NCBI RefSeq assembly: GCF_025602895.1
Contig: NW_026516349.1
Coordinates: 33,849 to 97,848, forward strand
DNA length: 64,000 nt
Direction: 5' to 3'
DNA from: Polychytrium aggregatum
Taxonomy: Eukaryota > Chytridiomycota > Chytridiomycetes > Polychytriales
Shown: in pieces, positions 30,680 through 41,000 of the stretch
Numbering within the stretch: position 1 is the first letter of the stretch
How the letters are laid out: each line of letters begins with the position of its first letter
Notes under the pieces: model-generated
What the model was told of the DNA's origin: nothing
What the model saw: only the letters and a program-made list of their open reading frames with translations
Database searches by the model: none
Translations under genes and position numbers: made by a program

Positions 30680-31633
30680 ATGGCTGAGCCTGCTGCACCC
30701 CCTGCAGACCTCAACGCGTATCTGGCGCGCATGGAGGAGCGTATGAACGCCCTCATGACCCAGAACGCTGCTCTCCATCGTCAGATCCAAGATCTGCAAG
30801 CTCCCGCCGCCGCTCCCCGCCAGGTCTACCAGGTCAACAAGCCCAAGGAGTTCCTAGGTTCCCGCGATGAAACGACGGCCTTCCTCGCCCAGTGCCACCT
30901 GGTTTTCCTCGCCGATCCTGCCTTCTTCGCGCCCGAGCGCCAGAAGGTCCTGTACGCCACCTCCTTCCTCCGCGGTGAAGCCTTCAAGTGGTACGAGGCC
31001 GCCTTCTACATGGCCAACCGCTTCCCGGCTTCCTTCGCGGATTTTGAAGTTGCCCTCAAGTCGACCTTCGGTGAGGACACGGCCTCCTCGCAAGATAAGG
31101 CCTTGAACGACCTCAAGCGCTTGGTCCAGCTCAAGTCCTGCCAAGCCTTCGCCACCCGCTTCGTCCAGCTCGCCGCCCGCGTCCAGACTGATGAACCCAC
31201 CAAGATGCACTTCTTCAAGGAGGGTTTGAAGTCTGAGGTCAAGTTCCACCTCATCGGTCTCCGCCCCGCTCCCGCTTCCCTGCCTGAGTTGATCAAGGCA
31301 GCGGTCGAGTACGACGATGCCCTCCATCGTCTCAAGATCTCCTCCCGTTCCCAACCTCCTCCTCCTTCTTCTCGCTCTGCTCCCCATCACCACCATTCTC
31401 CCGCGCATGTTTCTTCTTCCTCCTCTTCTGCACCCACTCCCATGGACCTTGACTCTGTCTCGGTCCGCCCTGCTAAGCTCTCCGACGTCGAGAAAAAGCG
31501 ACGTCGTGAGCAGGGTCTCTGCCTGTACTGCGGGGAAAAGTCTTGTCCCGGCAGTCGCGATGTTCAGCAGTGCCCGGTTCTGGTCAAACGGAACTCGGGA
31601 AATGCCCACAGCCGAGCAGCACCTCGCAAGTAA
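30680..31633 (+). CDS. gag: A5 Gag (intact)
   Basis: 317 aa from ATG 30680. Gag core near residues 50-200, Ser/His/Pro-rich 210-250, then the four-Cys knuckle CLYCGEKSCPGSRDVQQC without His. Stop TAA 31631-31633 in the hairpin loop. Leader of about 70 nt between LTR and ATG. Confidence 0.94.
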   Translation: MAEPAAPPADLNAYLARMEERMNALMTQNAALHRQIQDLQAPAAAPRQVYQVNKPKEFLGSRDETTAFLAQCHLVFLADPAFFAPERQKVLYATSFLRGEAFKWYEAAFYMANRFPASFADFEVALKSTFGEDTASSQDKALNDLKRLVQLKSCQAFATRFVQLAARVQTDEPTKMHFFKEGLKSEVKFHLIGLRPAPASLPELIKAAVEYDDALHRLKISSRSQPPPPSSRSAPHHHHSPAHVSSSSSSAPTPMDLDSVSVRPAKLSDVEKKRRREQGLCLYCGEKSCPGSRDVQQCPVLVKRNSGNAHSRAAPRK

Positions 31634-31652
31634 GCGAGGTGGTCTGTTCGGC
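31597..31652 (+). promoter_or_regulatory. A5 -1 frameshift signal
   Basis: G GGA AAT in gag frame at 31597-31603 is a perfect X XXY YYZ heptamer. Spacer gcccaca, 7 nt. Upper stem ACCTCGC (31621-31627) with GCGAGGT (31634-31640), loop AAGTAA holding the stop. Lower stem GCCGAGCAG (31611-31619) with CTGTTCGGC (31644-31652), one G-T pair; small bulge between them. Slippage gives GGG AAA TGC, the frame of pol. Confidence 0.85.
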
Positions 31653-34600
31653 GATACGAACATCTTCCCCCTCTGACTCGTCATTATCGGACGATAAGCT
31701 TCTTCTTCCGGCCACCCTTGTCGTCATGAGTCTTTCTGGCCCGGTCTCCATCTCCCTTTCTGTCTTTATTGATGATGGATGCACCGCTCTTGCCCTCATT
31801 GATCCTGCCTTTGCGGATCTCCATAAACTCTCTCTTATCCCTCTTTCTACTCCCTACTCCGTTTCCCTTGCTGATGGTTCTTCGGCCGGTTTCATTCGTT
31901 TCCAAACCGTTCCTGTGACGTTGACCATTGGTTCCCACACCGAGTCGATTTCTTTTCTTGTGACTCGACTCTCCACCACTCCCATCACTCTTGGTCTTCC
32001 CTGGATGCGCTTGCATAATCCAGTTGTCAATTGGAAGTCCCTCTCCCTTTCGTTCTCCGATCCCTCTTGCCTTGCTGATGGACACATCCTCGCGGATGTC
32101 TCTGCTTCCTCCTTGGACACTTCGTCCCCTTCCGGCTATTCGCCTCCCCCTTCGGGCACTTCGCCTTTGACTCCTCCCTCCGGTCCTTCCCTTACACCGG
32201 TTCCCTCCTTTGGCACTTCGCCTTCCCTTTCTTCCCGCCTTGACTCTGCTTCGCTTTCTGAAGAGCCAACGGCTTTATCTTCGCCCGACATTGAGCTCGT
32301 TAATGCGGCGAGTCTTCTCCGTCTTGCACGGGAAGACAAGCTCGACATTTTCGCTGCCCAAATGGATATCCGTCCTCCTTCGCCGGAGACGTATCCTACG
32401 GTGTCGATAAGGTCCGTGCTCACGACGAAGGTGTATGCCGAGTCTGGCACCCCTGTTGACTCTCGAGGTGTCCCGCTCAAATACAATGAGTTTGGCGACG
32501 TTTTCAGCCTCAAGTCTGACCCTCCTTCTTCCTTGCCTCCTCACCGTCCGTATGACTTGTCTATTGAGTTTGTACGGACCGAGGATGGAAAGGAACCTCG
32601 TTTGCCAAAGCCGGGGAAAGTCTATCCTTTGTCCCCGGCCGAGGAATCTGCTCTTTCGGAGTATCTGACCAACGCCCTCGCACGTGGTTGGATCTCCAAA
32701 TCCTCTTCTCCCGTTGGTGCTCCCTGCTTCTTCGTGAAGAAGCCCAATGGTGGTCTTCGCCTTTGCGTCGACTACCGGGGCCTCAATGCCATCACGAAGA
32801 AGAACCGCTACCCTCTTCCCCTCTTCCAGGATCTTCTGGATAAACTTTCTTCTGCCCGCGTCTTCTCACACCTTGACCTTCCTGATGCTTACCACTTGGT
32901 TCGTGTCAAGAAGGGCGATGAGTGGAAGACTGCTTTTGTTTGCAAATCTGGCTCTTACGAGTACAATGTTATCCCCTTTGGTCTTTCGAATGCCCCCGCT
33001 GCTTTTCAGTTTTTTATGAACGACATCTTCTCGGACCTCCTTGGTGTCTGTGTTGTCATTTATCTTGACGACATCCTGATCTTCTCAAAAGATCCCCTGG
33101 AGCATGAGGAGCATGTTAAGCTTGTTCTTTCTCGCCTTCGTGAACACTCTCTTAAGGTCAATCCGGCCAAGTGTTCTTTTGACCTTTCTGAAGTTGACTT
33201 TCTCGGCATGATCATTTCTGCCGATGGCATTAAAATGGACCCTGCCAAGGTCGAGGCCGTTTCCCTTTGGCCTGTTCCCTCTTCTGCTCGCGACATCCAA
33301 GTTTTTATTGGTTTCGCAAACTTTTACCGCCGCTTCGTCAAGGACTTTTCCGCACTTGCTCGTCCTTTGACTTCACTCACCACCAAATCCTCCACCTTCT
33401 CTTGGTCTCCCGAGGCCCAAGAGGCTTTTGATTCTCTTAAACGTTCATTCACTTCCGCACCTATTCTTCGTTACTTTGATTTCTCCAAACCCGCTGTCAT
33501 CGAGCCCGATGCTTCTGACTTTGCTCTGGGTGCCGTCCTTTCCCAGTTTGACCCTGACGGCGCTCTTCACCCCGTTGCTTTTCACTCTCGGCAATTCCGT
33601 CCCGCCGAGGTGAATTATGACACCCACGACAAAGAGCTCCTTGCTATTGTCGATTCCTTTACTGCCTGGCGTCATTACTTGATGGCTGCCGACCCCGATC
33701 ATCCCACTCTTGTTTTCTCTGATCACCAGAACCTCACCCGGTTCACTTCCGCTTCCCAACTTTCTCGCCGCCAGTTCCGGTGGGCCCAATTCCTTTCTGA
33801 TTTTGCTTTTCGCATTTACCACCGCCCTGGTCGCCTCAACACCAAAGCCGATGCTCTCAGTCGCCGTTCTGACTTTGAGATAAAGCCTGGTGACTCCCTC
33901 CACTCCACCAACTTCCTTCAGCTGTTCGAGTCTATTTCTCTCGACAGCATCACCGTTATCGGCTCGAACCCCGATTTTCTTTCCGAGATTCGAGCTGCCA
34001 CCCTTTCTTGTTCCCTTCTTTCTGACTTCAACGCCAAACGTCTTGATGGCGATTACTCCTTCCGTGACGGTCTCCTTTACTTTAAAGACCTGATCGTTGT
34101 CCCTTCCCCCGAGCTCCAGCTCAAAGTGTTTGAGCAACGTCACTGCTCCGCTGCCGCTGGTCACTTTGGTCTTGCCAAGACCGTTGAGCTCATCTCCCGG
34201 GACTTTCACTGGCCCCGGCTTCGTAAGTCTGTGCGTCGCTTCATTGCTAATTGTGAAGCGTGCCAGCGAGCCAAGCCGTCCCGTCACTCCCCTTATGGTT
34301 TACTTCACCCTCTCCCCGTTCCTTCCGAACGTTGGTGGGACCTGTCGATGGACTTCATCACGGATCTCCCACCTTCGAACGGCTTTGACTCCATCTTCGT
34401 GGTTAAGGACCGCCTGTCCAAACAAGCACACTTTGTGCCCACCACGAAGACGGTTACAGGCGAGCAAACCGCCGAACTCTTCCTCTCCCACATCTTCCGC
34501 TTGCATGGTTGTCCCCGGTCTATTGTTTCGGACCGAGGAACTCAGTTTACTTCGGCCTTCTGGAGGCGCTTCAATGAGCTTCTGAAGACGAAGATTTCCC

Positions 34601-35418
34601 TTTCTTCTGCCTTCCACCCCGAGACCGACGGTTCGACCGAGGTTCTCAACCAGGTCATCGAGCAGTATTTGCGTATCCATTGCAATTACCTGCAAGACGA
34701 CTGGACCCTTCACCTTCCCCTTGCCGAGTTCACTTACAACAACTCGGAAAACACCTCCACTGGCATGACTCCCTTCTTTGCAGTCCATGGCCATCACCCC
34801 ATTTTTGATCCCTCCATCATCCGTGATCCTTCTGTTGTGCCCTCTGCCGAAGAACGTGTCGACCGACTTCAGACCGTTCTCGAGGATCTCAAGGCCAACC
34901 TCCGGGTTGCCCAAGAGTCCTACACTTTGCAGGCCAACAAATCCCGTCTCCCCACTCCCGACATCTCCGTTGGCGACCTCGTTTTTCTTGATCGTCGCCA
35001 CATCCGCACCCTTCGTCCCTCCAACAAGCTTGATCAGAAAAAGCTTGGCCCCTTTAAAGTTCTTCGCCGCATCAACCCCGTTGCCTTTGAACTTAAACTC
35101 CCTTCCACACTCAAAGTCCACCCCGTCTTTCATGTATCCCTCCTTGAACCCCGAACGAAGGACATTGTTCCCGAGTTCACCCAACCCGAACCTCCACCCA
35201 TTCTTGTTGACTCCCAGGAAGAGTTTGAGGTCGAGACTGTTCTCGATTCTCGGCTCTTCCGTGGTCGCTTACAGTACTTGGTTCAGTGGAAGGGCTATTC
35301 CGAGACTGACCGGTCTTGGGAGCCCGCTGCCAATGTTTCCCACGCCACTGATCTTGTTGCTGACTTCCACCTTCGCTATCCCTCAAAGCCGAAGGCGACG
35401 CCCGGAGTTCGTCGCTAA
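31597..35418 (+). CDS. pol: A5 Pol (intact)
   Basis: About 1274 aa from the slip site. Protease Asp-Asp-Gly at 31771-31779. RT YLDD at 33061-33072. RNase H EPDASD near 33502. Integrase HHCC 34141-34263; catalytic Asp in MDFITDLPP near 34351, SDRG near 34530, Glu of DGSTEV near 34638 (35 residues between the last two). Chromodomain about 35220-35390. Stop TAA beside the polypurine tract aaggaagggga. Full length for a Ty3/Gypsy chromovirus Pol. Confidence 0.96.
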   Translation, partial: GKCPQPSSTSQVSEVVCSAIRTSSPSDSSLSDDKLLLPATLVVMSLSGPVSISLSVFIDDGCTALALIDPAFADLHKLSLIPLSTPYSVSLADGSSAGFIRFQTVPVTLTIGSHTESISFLVTRLSTTPITLGLPWMRLHNPVVNWKSLSLSFSDPSCLADGHILADVSASSLDTSSPSGYSPPPSGTSPLTPPSGPSLTPVPSFGTSPSLSSRLDSASLSEEPTALSSPDIELVNAASLLRLAREDKLDIFAAQMDIRPPSPETYPTVSIRSVLTTKVYAESGTPVDSRGVPLKYNEFGDVFSLKSDPPSSLPPHRPYDLSIEFVRTEDGKEPRLPKPGKVYPLSPAEESALSEYLTNALARGWISKSSSPVGAPCFFVKKPNGGLRLCVDYRGLNAITKKNRYPLPLFQDLLDKLSSARVFSHLDLPDAYHLVRVKKGDEWKTAFVCKSGSYEYNVIPFGLSNAPAAFQFFMNDIFSDLLGVCVVIYLDDILIFSKDPLEHEEHVKLVLSRLREHSLKVNPAKCSFDLSEVDFLGMIISADGIKMDPAKVEAVSLWPVPSSARDIQVFIGFANFYRRFVKDFSALARPLTSLTTKSSTFSWSPEAQEAFDSLKRSFTSAPILRYFDFSKPAVIEPDASDFALGAVLSQFDPDGALHPVAFHSRQFRPAEVNYDTHDKELLAIVDSFTAWRHYLMAADPDHPTLVFSDHQNLTRFTSASQLSRRQFRWAQFLSDFAFRIYHRPGRLNTKADALSRRSDFEIKPGDSLHSTNFLQLFESISLDSITVIGSNPDFLSEIRAATLSCSLLSDFNAKRLDGDYSFRDGLLYFKDLIVVPSPELQLKVFEQRHCSAAAGHFGLAKTVELISRDFHWPRLRKSVRRFIANCEACQRAKPSRHSPYGLLHPLPVPSERWWDLSMDFITDLPPSNGFDSIFVVKDRLSKQAHFVPTTKTVTGEQTAELFLSHIFRLHGCPRSIVSDRGTQFTSAFWRRFNELLKTKISLSSAFHPETDGSTEVLNQVIEQYLRIHCNYLQDDWTLHLPLAEFTYNNSENTSTGMTPFFAVHGHHPIFDPSIIRDPSVVPSAEERVDRLQTVLEDLKANLRVAQESYTLQANKSRLPTPDISVGDLVFLDRRHIRTLRPSNKLDQKKLGPFKVLRRINPVAFELKLPSTLKVHPVFHVSLLEPRTKDIVPEFTQPEPPPILVDSQEEFEVETVLDSRLFRGRLQYLVQWKGYSETDRSWEPAANVSHATDLVADFHLRYPSKPKATPGVRR

Positions 35419-35430
35419 GGAAGGGGATGA

Positions 35431-36221
35431 TGTTAGGGATAGCTTCTGCTTGTTCTCCACTTTGACTGCACACTTGGCTGTTCTTTTGCCTTTCTGTTTG
35501 TTTGTGTGTAGCTTTGCAGTTCCCCTCCAATTTTCCGCCTTTTGCCTGCCATTTCCGCTCCTTCCGCACTTCCGTTTCCCCGCGCTGCTCCGCTTCCTTT
35601 GTCTTCTTCGCACGCGCCGGTTTGTTTGTGCACGCGCCTTGCTGCGATTGGTTGCAATTCGGCTGCCGGTCATGTGTCCCACCACCGGTGACTCATGACC
35701 TGCCTGACCGCCCCGATCTCTTGTTCATCTCGCATGCATTTGCCCCAACCTTATACTTGACCAATCCGCTTCTTGGACGTTGAGTCACATTGCTTCGCCT
35801 TTGCACGTTTCTCCTGCCAGGTGCTTCGCTTTTGCTTGCGCCTCCCTCGCTTTGGTTCTCTGCCTGTCTCGGTGGTCCTTCTCGGCCCTCGTTCGTGCAT
35901 CGCCCCCTTCGCCCTGCTCGATCGCCCACTTTTCCCTCCCTTGGCCGCCCTTCGCTGCCAAGTCCGGACTTGTCTATAAATAGCCTGACCCCCGCGATGT
36001 GTAGTCGAACCTCAGCGTTCAAAATAGGACTAAATAAAGTGCCTTCTACTTTATTCTCTGAGTGTTCCTCACGTCTCATTTCGAGACTAGTCTTATCTTG
36101 AACGGATCTTTGCTTCCCTCGCTCCCTCTCCGAGTCCACTTCGGACTTTACCCTTGCCTTCCCTGAGCTCACTTCGAGCTCACTTCTTCTTTTGCCGTTG
36201 AGTCCCCTTCGGACTCTAACA
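35431..36221 (+). repeat. A5 3' LTR
   Basis: 791 bp, no difference from the 5' LTR seen by eye. Confidence 0.96.
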
Positions 36222-36226
36222 ACAAG

Positions 36227-37705
36227 CCTTCACGGCTCTCAAGAATGCCGTTACCTCAGCTCCGGTGCTCAAGCATGTCGACTCGAGCCTCCCTTTCCTG
36301 CTCGAGACAGATGCTTCTGACTTTGCGCTGGGTGCTGTGCTTTCACAGCCCATGTCACACGACACCGCGTCAGCTTACCACCCAGTCGCATTCTTCTCTA
36401 GGAAGCTCAATGACGCCGAGCGCAACTACTCGGTGCATGACAAGGAGCTCCTAGCGATCGTGGAGGCTTTCCGTTTCTGGCGTCACTACCTTGTCGGTGC
36501 TCGAGACATCTCTGTCAGGTCCGACCACAAGAATCTCACCTTCTTCCGCACCCGTCGCACGCTCAAGCAACGACACGCCCGATGGGCCGAACTACTTTCC
36601 GAGTACGACTTCAAGCTCACCTACACCCCCGGGCACCTCAACACCGTGGCAGACGCACTGTCGAGGCGCCTGGACCTCGCTCCGGAGGGGGGAGATGGTT
36701 TCGACAACGACCCGACAACGATCACCCTCTTACCGGACGAACGCTGGATGCGAAGCCTCACGACCAAGCTTTCACACCAAGTACTTGTCGAGAGCGACGA
36801 TCGAAAGCTCGAGATACTCCGGGCTCGACACGACTCACCAACGGCAGGACACCCCGGCCAGGCCAGAACATTGGAGCTCGTCCAAAGGGACTTTTACTGG
36901 CCGGGGATGAGGCGCTACGTCAAGGAGTATGTCAAGGCGTGTGAAACATGTCAACGCAACAAGGCAGCAAGGCACAAGCCACTGGGACTGCTCGAGCCAC
37001 TACCCATTTCACTGACACCATGGACGTCGGTGGGGATGGATTTCATCGTCAAACTACCCCCCTCACACGGTCACGACTCGATCCTGGTCTTCGTTTGCCG
37101 TCGCACCAAACAGGCGCACTTTGTCCCATGCAATGAAACTATCGACGCACAAGGTACTGCTAACCTCTTCCTGCATCATGTGTTCCGACTCCATGGTCTC
37201 CCAACCGACATCGTGTCGGATCGAGGTCCGCAATTCCGTTCCTCGTTCTGGAAGGCGGTTACTACTTCCCTGGGAATCAAGCTCAAATTGTCGACCGCGT
37301 ACCATCCGCAAACGGATGGGCAAACCGAGCGGACCAATCAAACGCTCGAACAGTACTTGCGGTGTTTCGTTTCCTATCAGCAAGACAACTGGTTTGAGTT
37401 GCTGCCGCTCGCCGAGTTTGCACACAACAATGCTACTAACAGTAGTACCCAGTTGAGCCCCTTTTTCAGCAACTACGGTTTCAACCCAAGAGGAGACTTC
37501 GAGCTACCCGTCCGGGACGACAGTAACCTCCCCTCGGTCAAGACGCACCTGGATCGACTACAAGATGTCAACACCTTCCTCGACCGAACCCTGAAGCAAG
37601 CGCAGGAAGATGCGCGCCGGTTCGCCAACAAGCACCGACAGGACCACTCCTTCAAGGTTGGCCAGAAGGTGTGGCTGTTGCGAAGAAACATCAAGACACG
37701 ACGCC
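36227..37705 (+). CDS. pol: E Pol part 2: RNase H and integrase core
   Basis: Continues E pol: RNase H LETDASDFALGAVLSQ, integrase zinc finger HDSPTAGHPGQ...CETCQRNK, MDFIVKLPPSHGHDS, SDRGPQFRSSFW, HPQTDGQTERTNQ. Cut by J after NIKTRR; codon C+CC joins to 43627 in frame. The TSD copy ACAAG precedes it (36222-36226). Confidence 0.92.
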
Positions 37706-38090
37706 TGTGAGGACCACGACAAGCAACGACACTGGACGACCAGGTGCTTGGCGAACAACGATAAGCTATATTACGACTTATCAGATAACAACAAGTGTTG
37801 TTCGAACTGAAGATACAAAATGGGTGCAAGAAAGGAGGGGCTTTATAGCCAAGAGGGAAACCGAAGGGCGAAAGTGGGCGAGAAGGGTGGAGCGACAAAC
37901 GAGGGACGAGATGGGGGTGCGAGGGAGGCGGAGCATCCAGCGAGAGGGGCGAAGCACAGCGCAGTCGGAGGCGAAGTCAGAGTCATCGGCGCCAGCCAAT
38001 CAGGGAATACACGCCAAGACAAACAAGCATGACTCACGGTGCATCACGCGCAGCAGTCCACACGTGTTCCCAACGTGCATGATCATCACA
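37706..38090 (-). repeat. J 3' LTR
   Basis: 385 bp, TGTGA...TCACA. It abuts the pol stop at 38091. Confidence 0.95.
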
Positions 38091-41000
38091 TCATCCCCTC
38101 CCCAAACTACGGCCACTCCTGCGAACAATAAGTCCAGGCTTGTCGGGGTACCGGCGGTGGAAGTCGGCTATCTTGTCGGGAGCGTTAACGTAGTTGGCGG
38201 GCTCCCAGCTGCGATGATCAGTCGAGTAGCCCTTCCAATCAACGAAATAGCTCAACTTACCGCGGACCAGCTTGGAGTCGAGGATCTCCTGAACTTCATA
38301 CTCCAAGTGGTCGTCGACGCGGACTGGCGGAGGAGGGTCTTGGATGCGGCCGGGGAGGGTGTTCGACTTGTGGGGCTCGAGGAGGGAGACATGGAACACC
38401 GGATGGATCTTGAGATCCTTGGGAAGGTCGAGGCGGAAGGCGAGGGAACCGATGGCTTCGACGATCTTGTAGGGTCCGATGCGCTGGTAGTCCAACTTCT
38501 TGCTTGGACGGGTGGTCTTGATGTTGCGTGTTAGGACCCAGACTTGATCGCCAGGAGCGAACTTGGGAGCGTCGGACTTGTGGGCATCCGCAAAGCGCTT
38601 GTAGTCCGCCTTGGCCTTCTCGAGGTTCTCCTTCAGCAACGCCAAGTTGTGCTGAAGGTGTTCGACTCGGTCGGTCGCGGAGGGGACATCGAGGCTGGAA
38701 GGAAGGACCGGAGACTCGAATCGAGGGTTGAAGCCGTAAGTCGCCAGGAACGGGGAGGCCTTGGTCGAGGTGTGCTCGAGGTTGTTGTATGAGAACTCGG
38801 CGAGCGGGAGCAGCATCGCCCAGTCATCCTGCTGGTACGAGGTGTAGCAGCGGAGATGCTGGTTGATGACTTGGTTGACCCGCTCAGTCTGTCCATCGGT
38901 TTGGGGATGGAACGCCGTGGACAGACTGGTCTTGATGCCGAGTTCCGAGCACAGGGCCTGCCAGAACCGCGAGGTGAACTGGCTTCCTCGGTCCGAGACG
39001 ATGTTGTCCGGGAGACCGTGGAGACGGAAGATGTTGTCGAGGAACAGCGACGCTGTTTCCTCGGCACTTGGGAGGGACCGACAGGGAAGGAAGTGGGCCA
39101 TCTTGGTCAGGCTATCGACGACGACAAAGATGCAAGTCTTGCCGTTGGACTCGGGGAGGTCGGTGATAAAGTCCATCGTCACCAGAGACCAGGGTCGCGA
39201 TGCCGTCGGGAGCGGTTGCAAGTATCCGAACGGCTTATGTCGAGGGACTTTCGAGCGTGCACAAGTGTCGCACGTCGAGACATAAGCCTGGACATCCTTG
39301 CGGATCGAGGGCCACCAGAACTGCCTCGAGATCAGTGCCCGAGTCCGCCGAATGCCAGGGTGTCCAACAGCGACAGGATCGTGGCATGACTTGAGGACGG
39401 GGACTCGACACGACTCGGGCACAACGATCTTGTCCATGAAGGTGAGGAGACCATCCTTCAGGACATACTTGGGATCGTTGCGGAGCTGGTCCAGGGACGG
39501 GTCCTTTGGTTGCTCCTCGGCAATGAGCTTGAGCAAGTCCACAGGGCGAGTGGAACTTGCATCCGAGGAGCGACGGACGGCACAGGCGAACGACGAAGGT
39601 GGCAGCAACGGGGGAGGCTCCTTGGACACAGGTGCGGACGGAGGGACATAGTCCGGGCGGCGGGAGAGAGCGTCGGCCTTGCCGTTCTTTGGACCGGGGA
39701 GGTATTGAATCCGGAGGTCGAACCGAGACAGGAACTGCGACCACCGGGCGTGTCGCTGGTTGAGGATGCGGGCCGACGCCAGGTATTCCAAGTTCTTGTG
39801 GTCGGTAAGGACTTGGACTGGGTGTTGGGCACCTTCGAGGTAGTGTCGCCAGACCTCGAATGCCTCCTTGATGGCCAAGAGCTCCTTCTCATAGATGCTG
39901 TAGTTGCGTTCAGCATCCATGAGCGTGCGGGAGTGGAAGGAGCAAGGGTGCAAGTGGCCATCGGAGCCGCGCTGGGACAGGACGCATCCGATCGCAAAGT
40001 CTGAGGCATCAGACTCCACGACAAAGGGCTTGGATGGGTCGGGGTGCGCAAGGACGGGCTCGGAGACGAAGGCTTCCTTGAGGGACTGGAAGGCCTTGTG
40101 GGCGTCGGGGGACCAGCGGAAGACCTGGGACTTCTTGAACAGGAGCGTGAGCGGACCGGCGATCTTGGCATATCCGTCGATGAAGCGACGGTAAAAGTTC
40201 GAGAACCCAATGAAGGAGCGAAGGTCGGAGACATTGCGGGGGACGGGCCAGTCGACAATGGCGGAGAGCTTTGCTCGTTCCATCTCGATACCCTTGGGCG
40301 AGATGACGTAGCCGAGGAACGAGACCTTGTCCTTGGAGAACTCGCACTTCTCCAGCTTGCAGTACAACTTTGCAGCCTGGAGCTTGGCCAGGACCTGCTT
40401 GACGTGATTTGCATGCTGAGTGGGGTCAGCGCTGTAAATCAAAATGTCGTCAAGGTAGGCAATCGCAAAGTTGTCCAGCTCCTCACGAAGGACATCGTTG
40501 ATGAAGTGCTGGAAGGTGGCCGGAGCATTGGTGAGTCCAAAGGGCATCACCAAGTACTCGAACTGGCCGTAACGAGTGCGAAAGGCCGTCTTCCACTCGT
40601 CGCCTGCGCGGATACGCAGCAGGTTGTAGGCCCCGCGGAGGTCCAGCTTCGTGAACACCTTCGCGTCCCGAACTCGGTCCAGCATCTCGTTGATCAACGG
40701 TAAGGGATAACGATTCTTGACCGTGATCGTGTTCAATGCGCGATAGTCCACGCAGAGACGCAGAGAGCCGTCCTTCTTCTTGACGAAAAGGATCGGGGAA
40801 CCGGCGGGAGAGGACGAAGGACGGATGAACCCTTTGACGAGGTTGTCGTCGAGGTATTCACGAAGGGCCTTGAGTTCGGGCTCTGACAGGGAGTAGAGTG
40901 GTCCGAACTTGGGGGTCTTGCCGGGCTCCAGGTCGATCGGGCAGTCGTACGTCCGGTGCGGGGGCAACGAGTCGGCTTCCTGCTTCGAGAAGACTGAGCC

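Larger units (their letters stand above)
29818..36221 (+). mobile_element. Family A copy A5, structurally intact
   Basis: 6404 bp, TSD ACAAG (29813-29817, 36222-36226), in E pol. The two 791-bp LTRs look identical by eye, including private variants (cacCACcggtg, gagacTagtc), so insertion is very recent. gag, pol, frameshift signal, primer site and polypurine tract are all present. Confidence 0.96.

Noticed and set aside
35773-36101. Small ORFs of 67-103 codons repeated in every family A LTR on both strands
   Set aside because: They repeat because the LTR repeats. They overlap TATA, R and poly(A) signals and show no domain.
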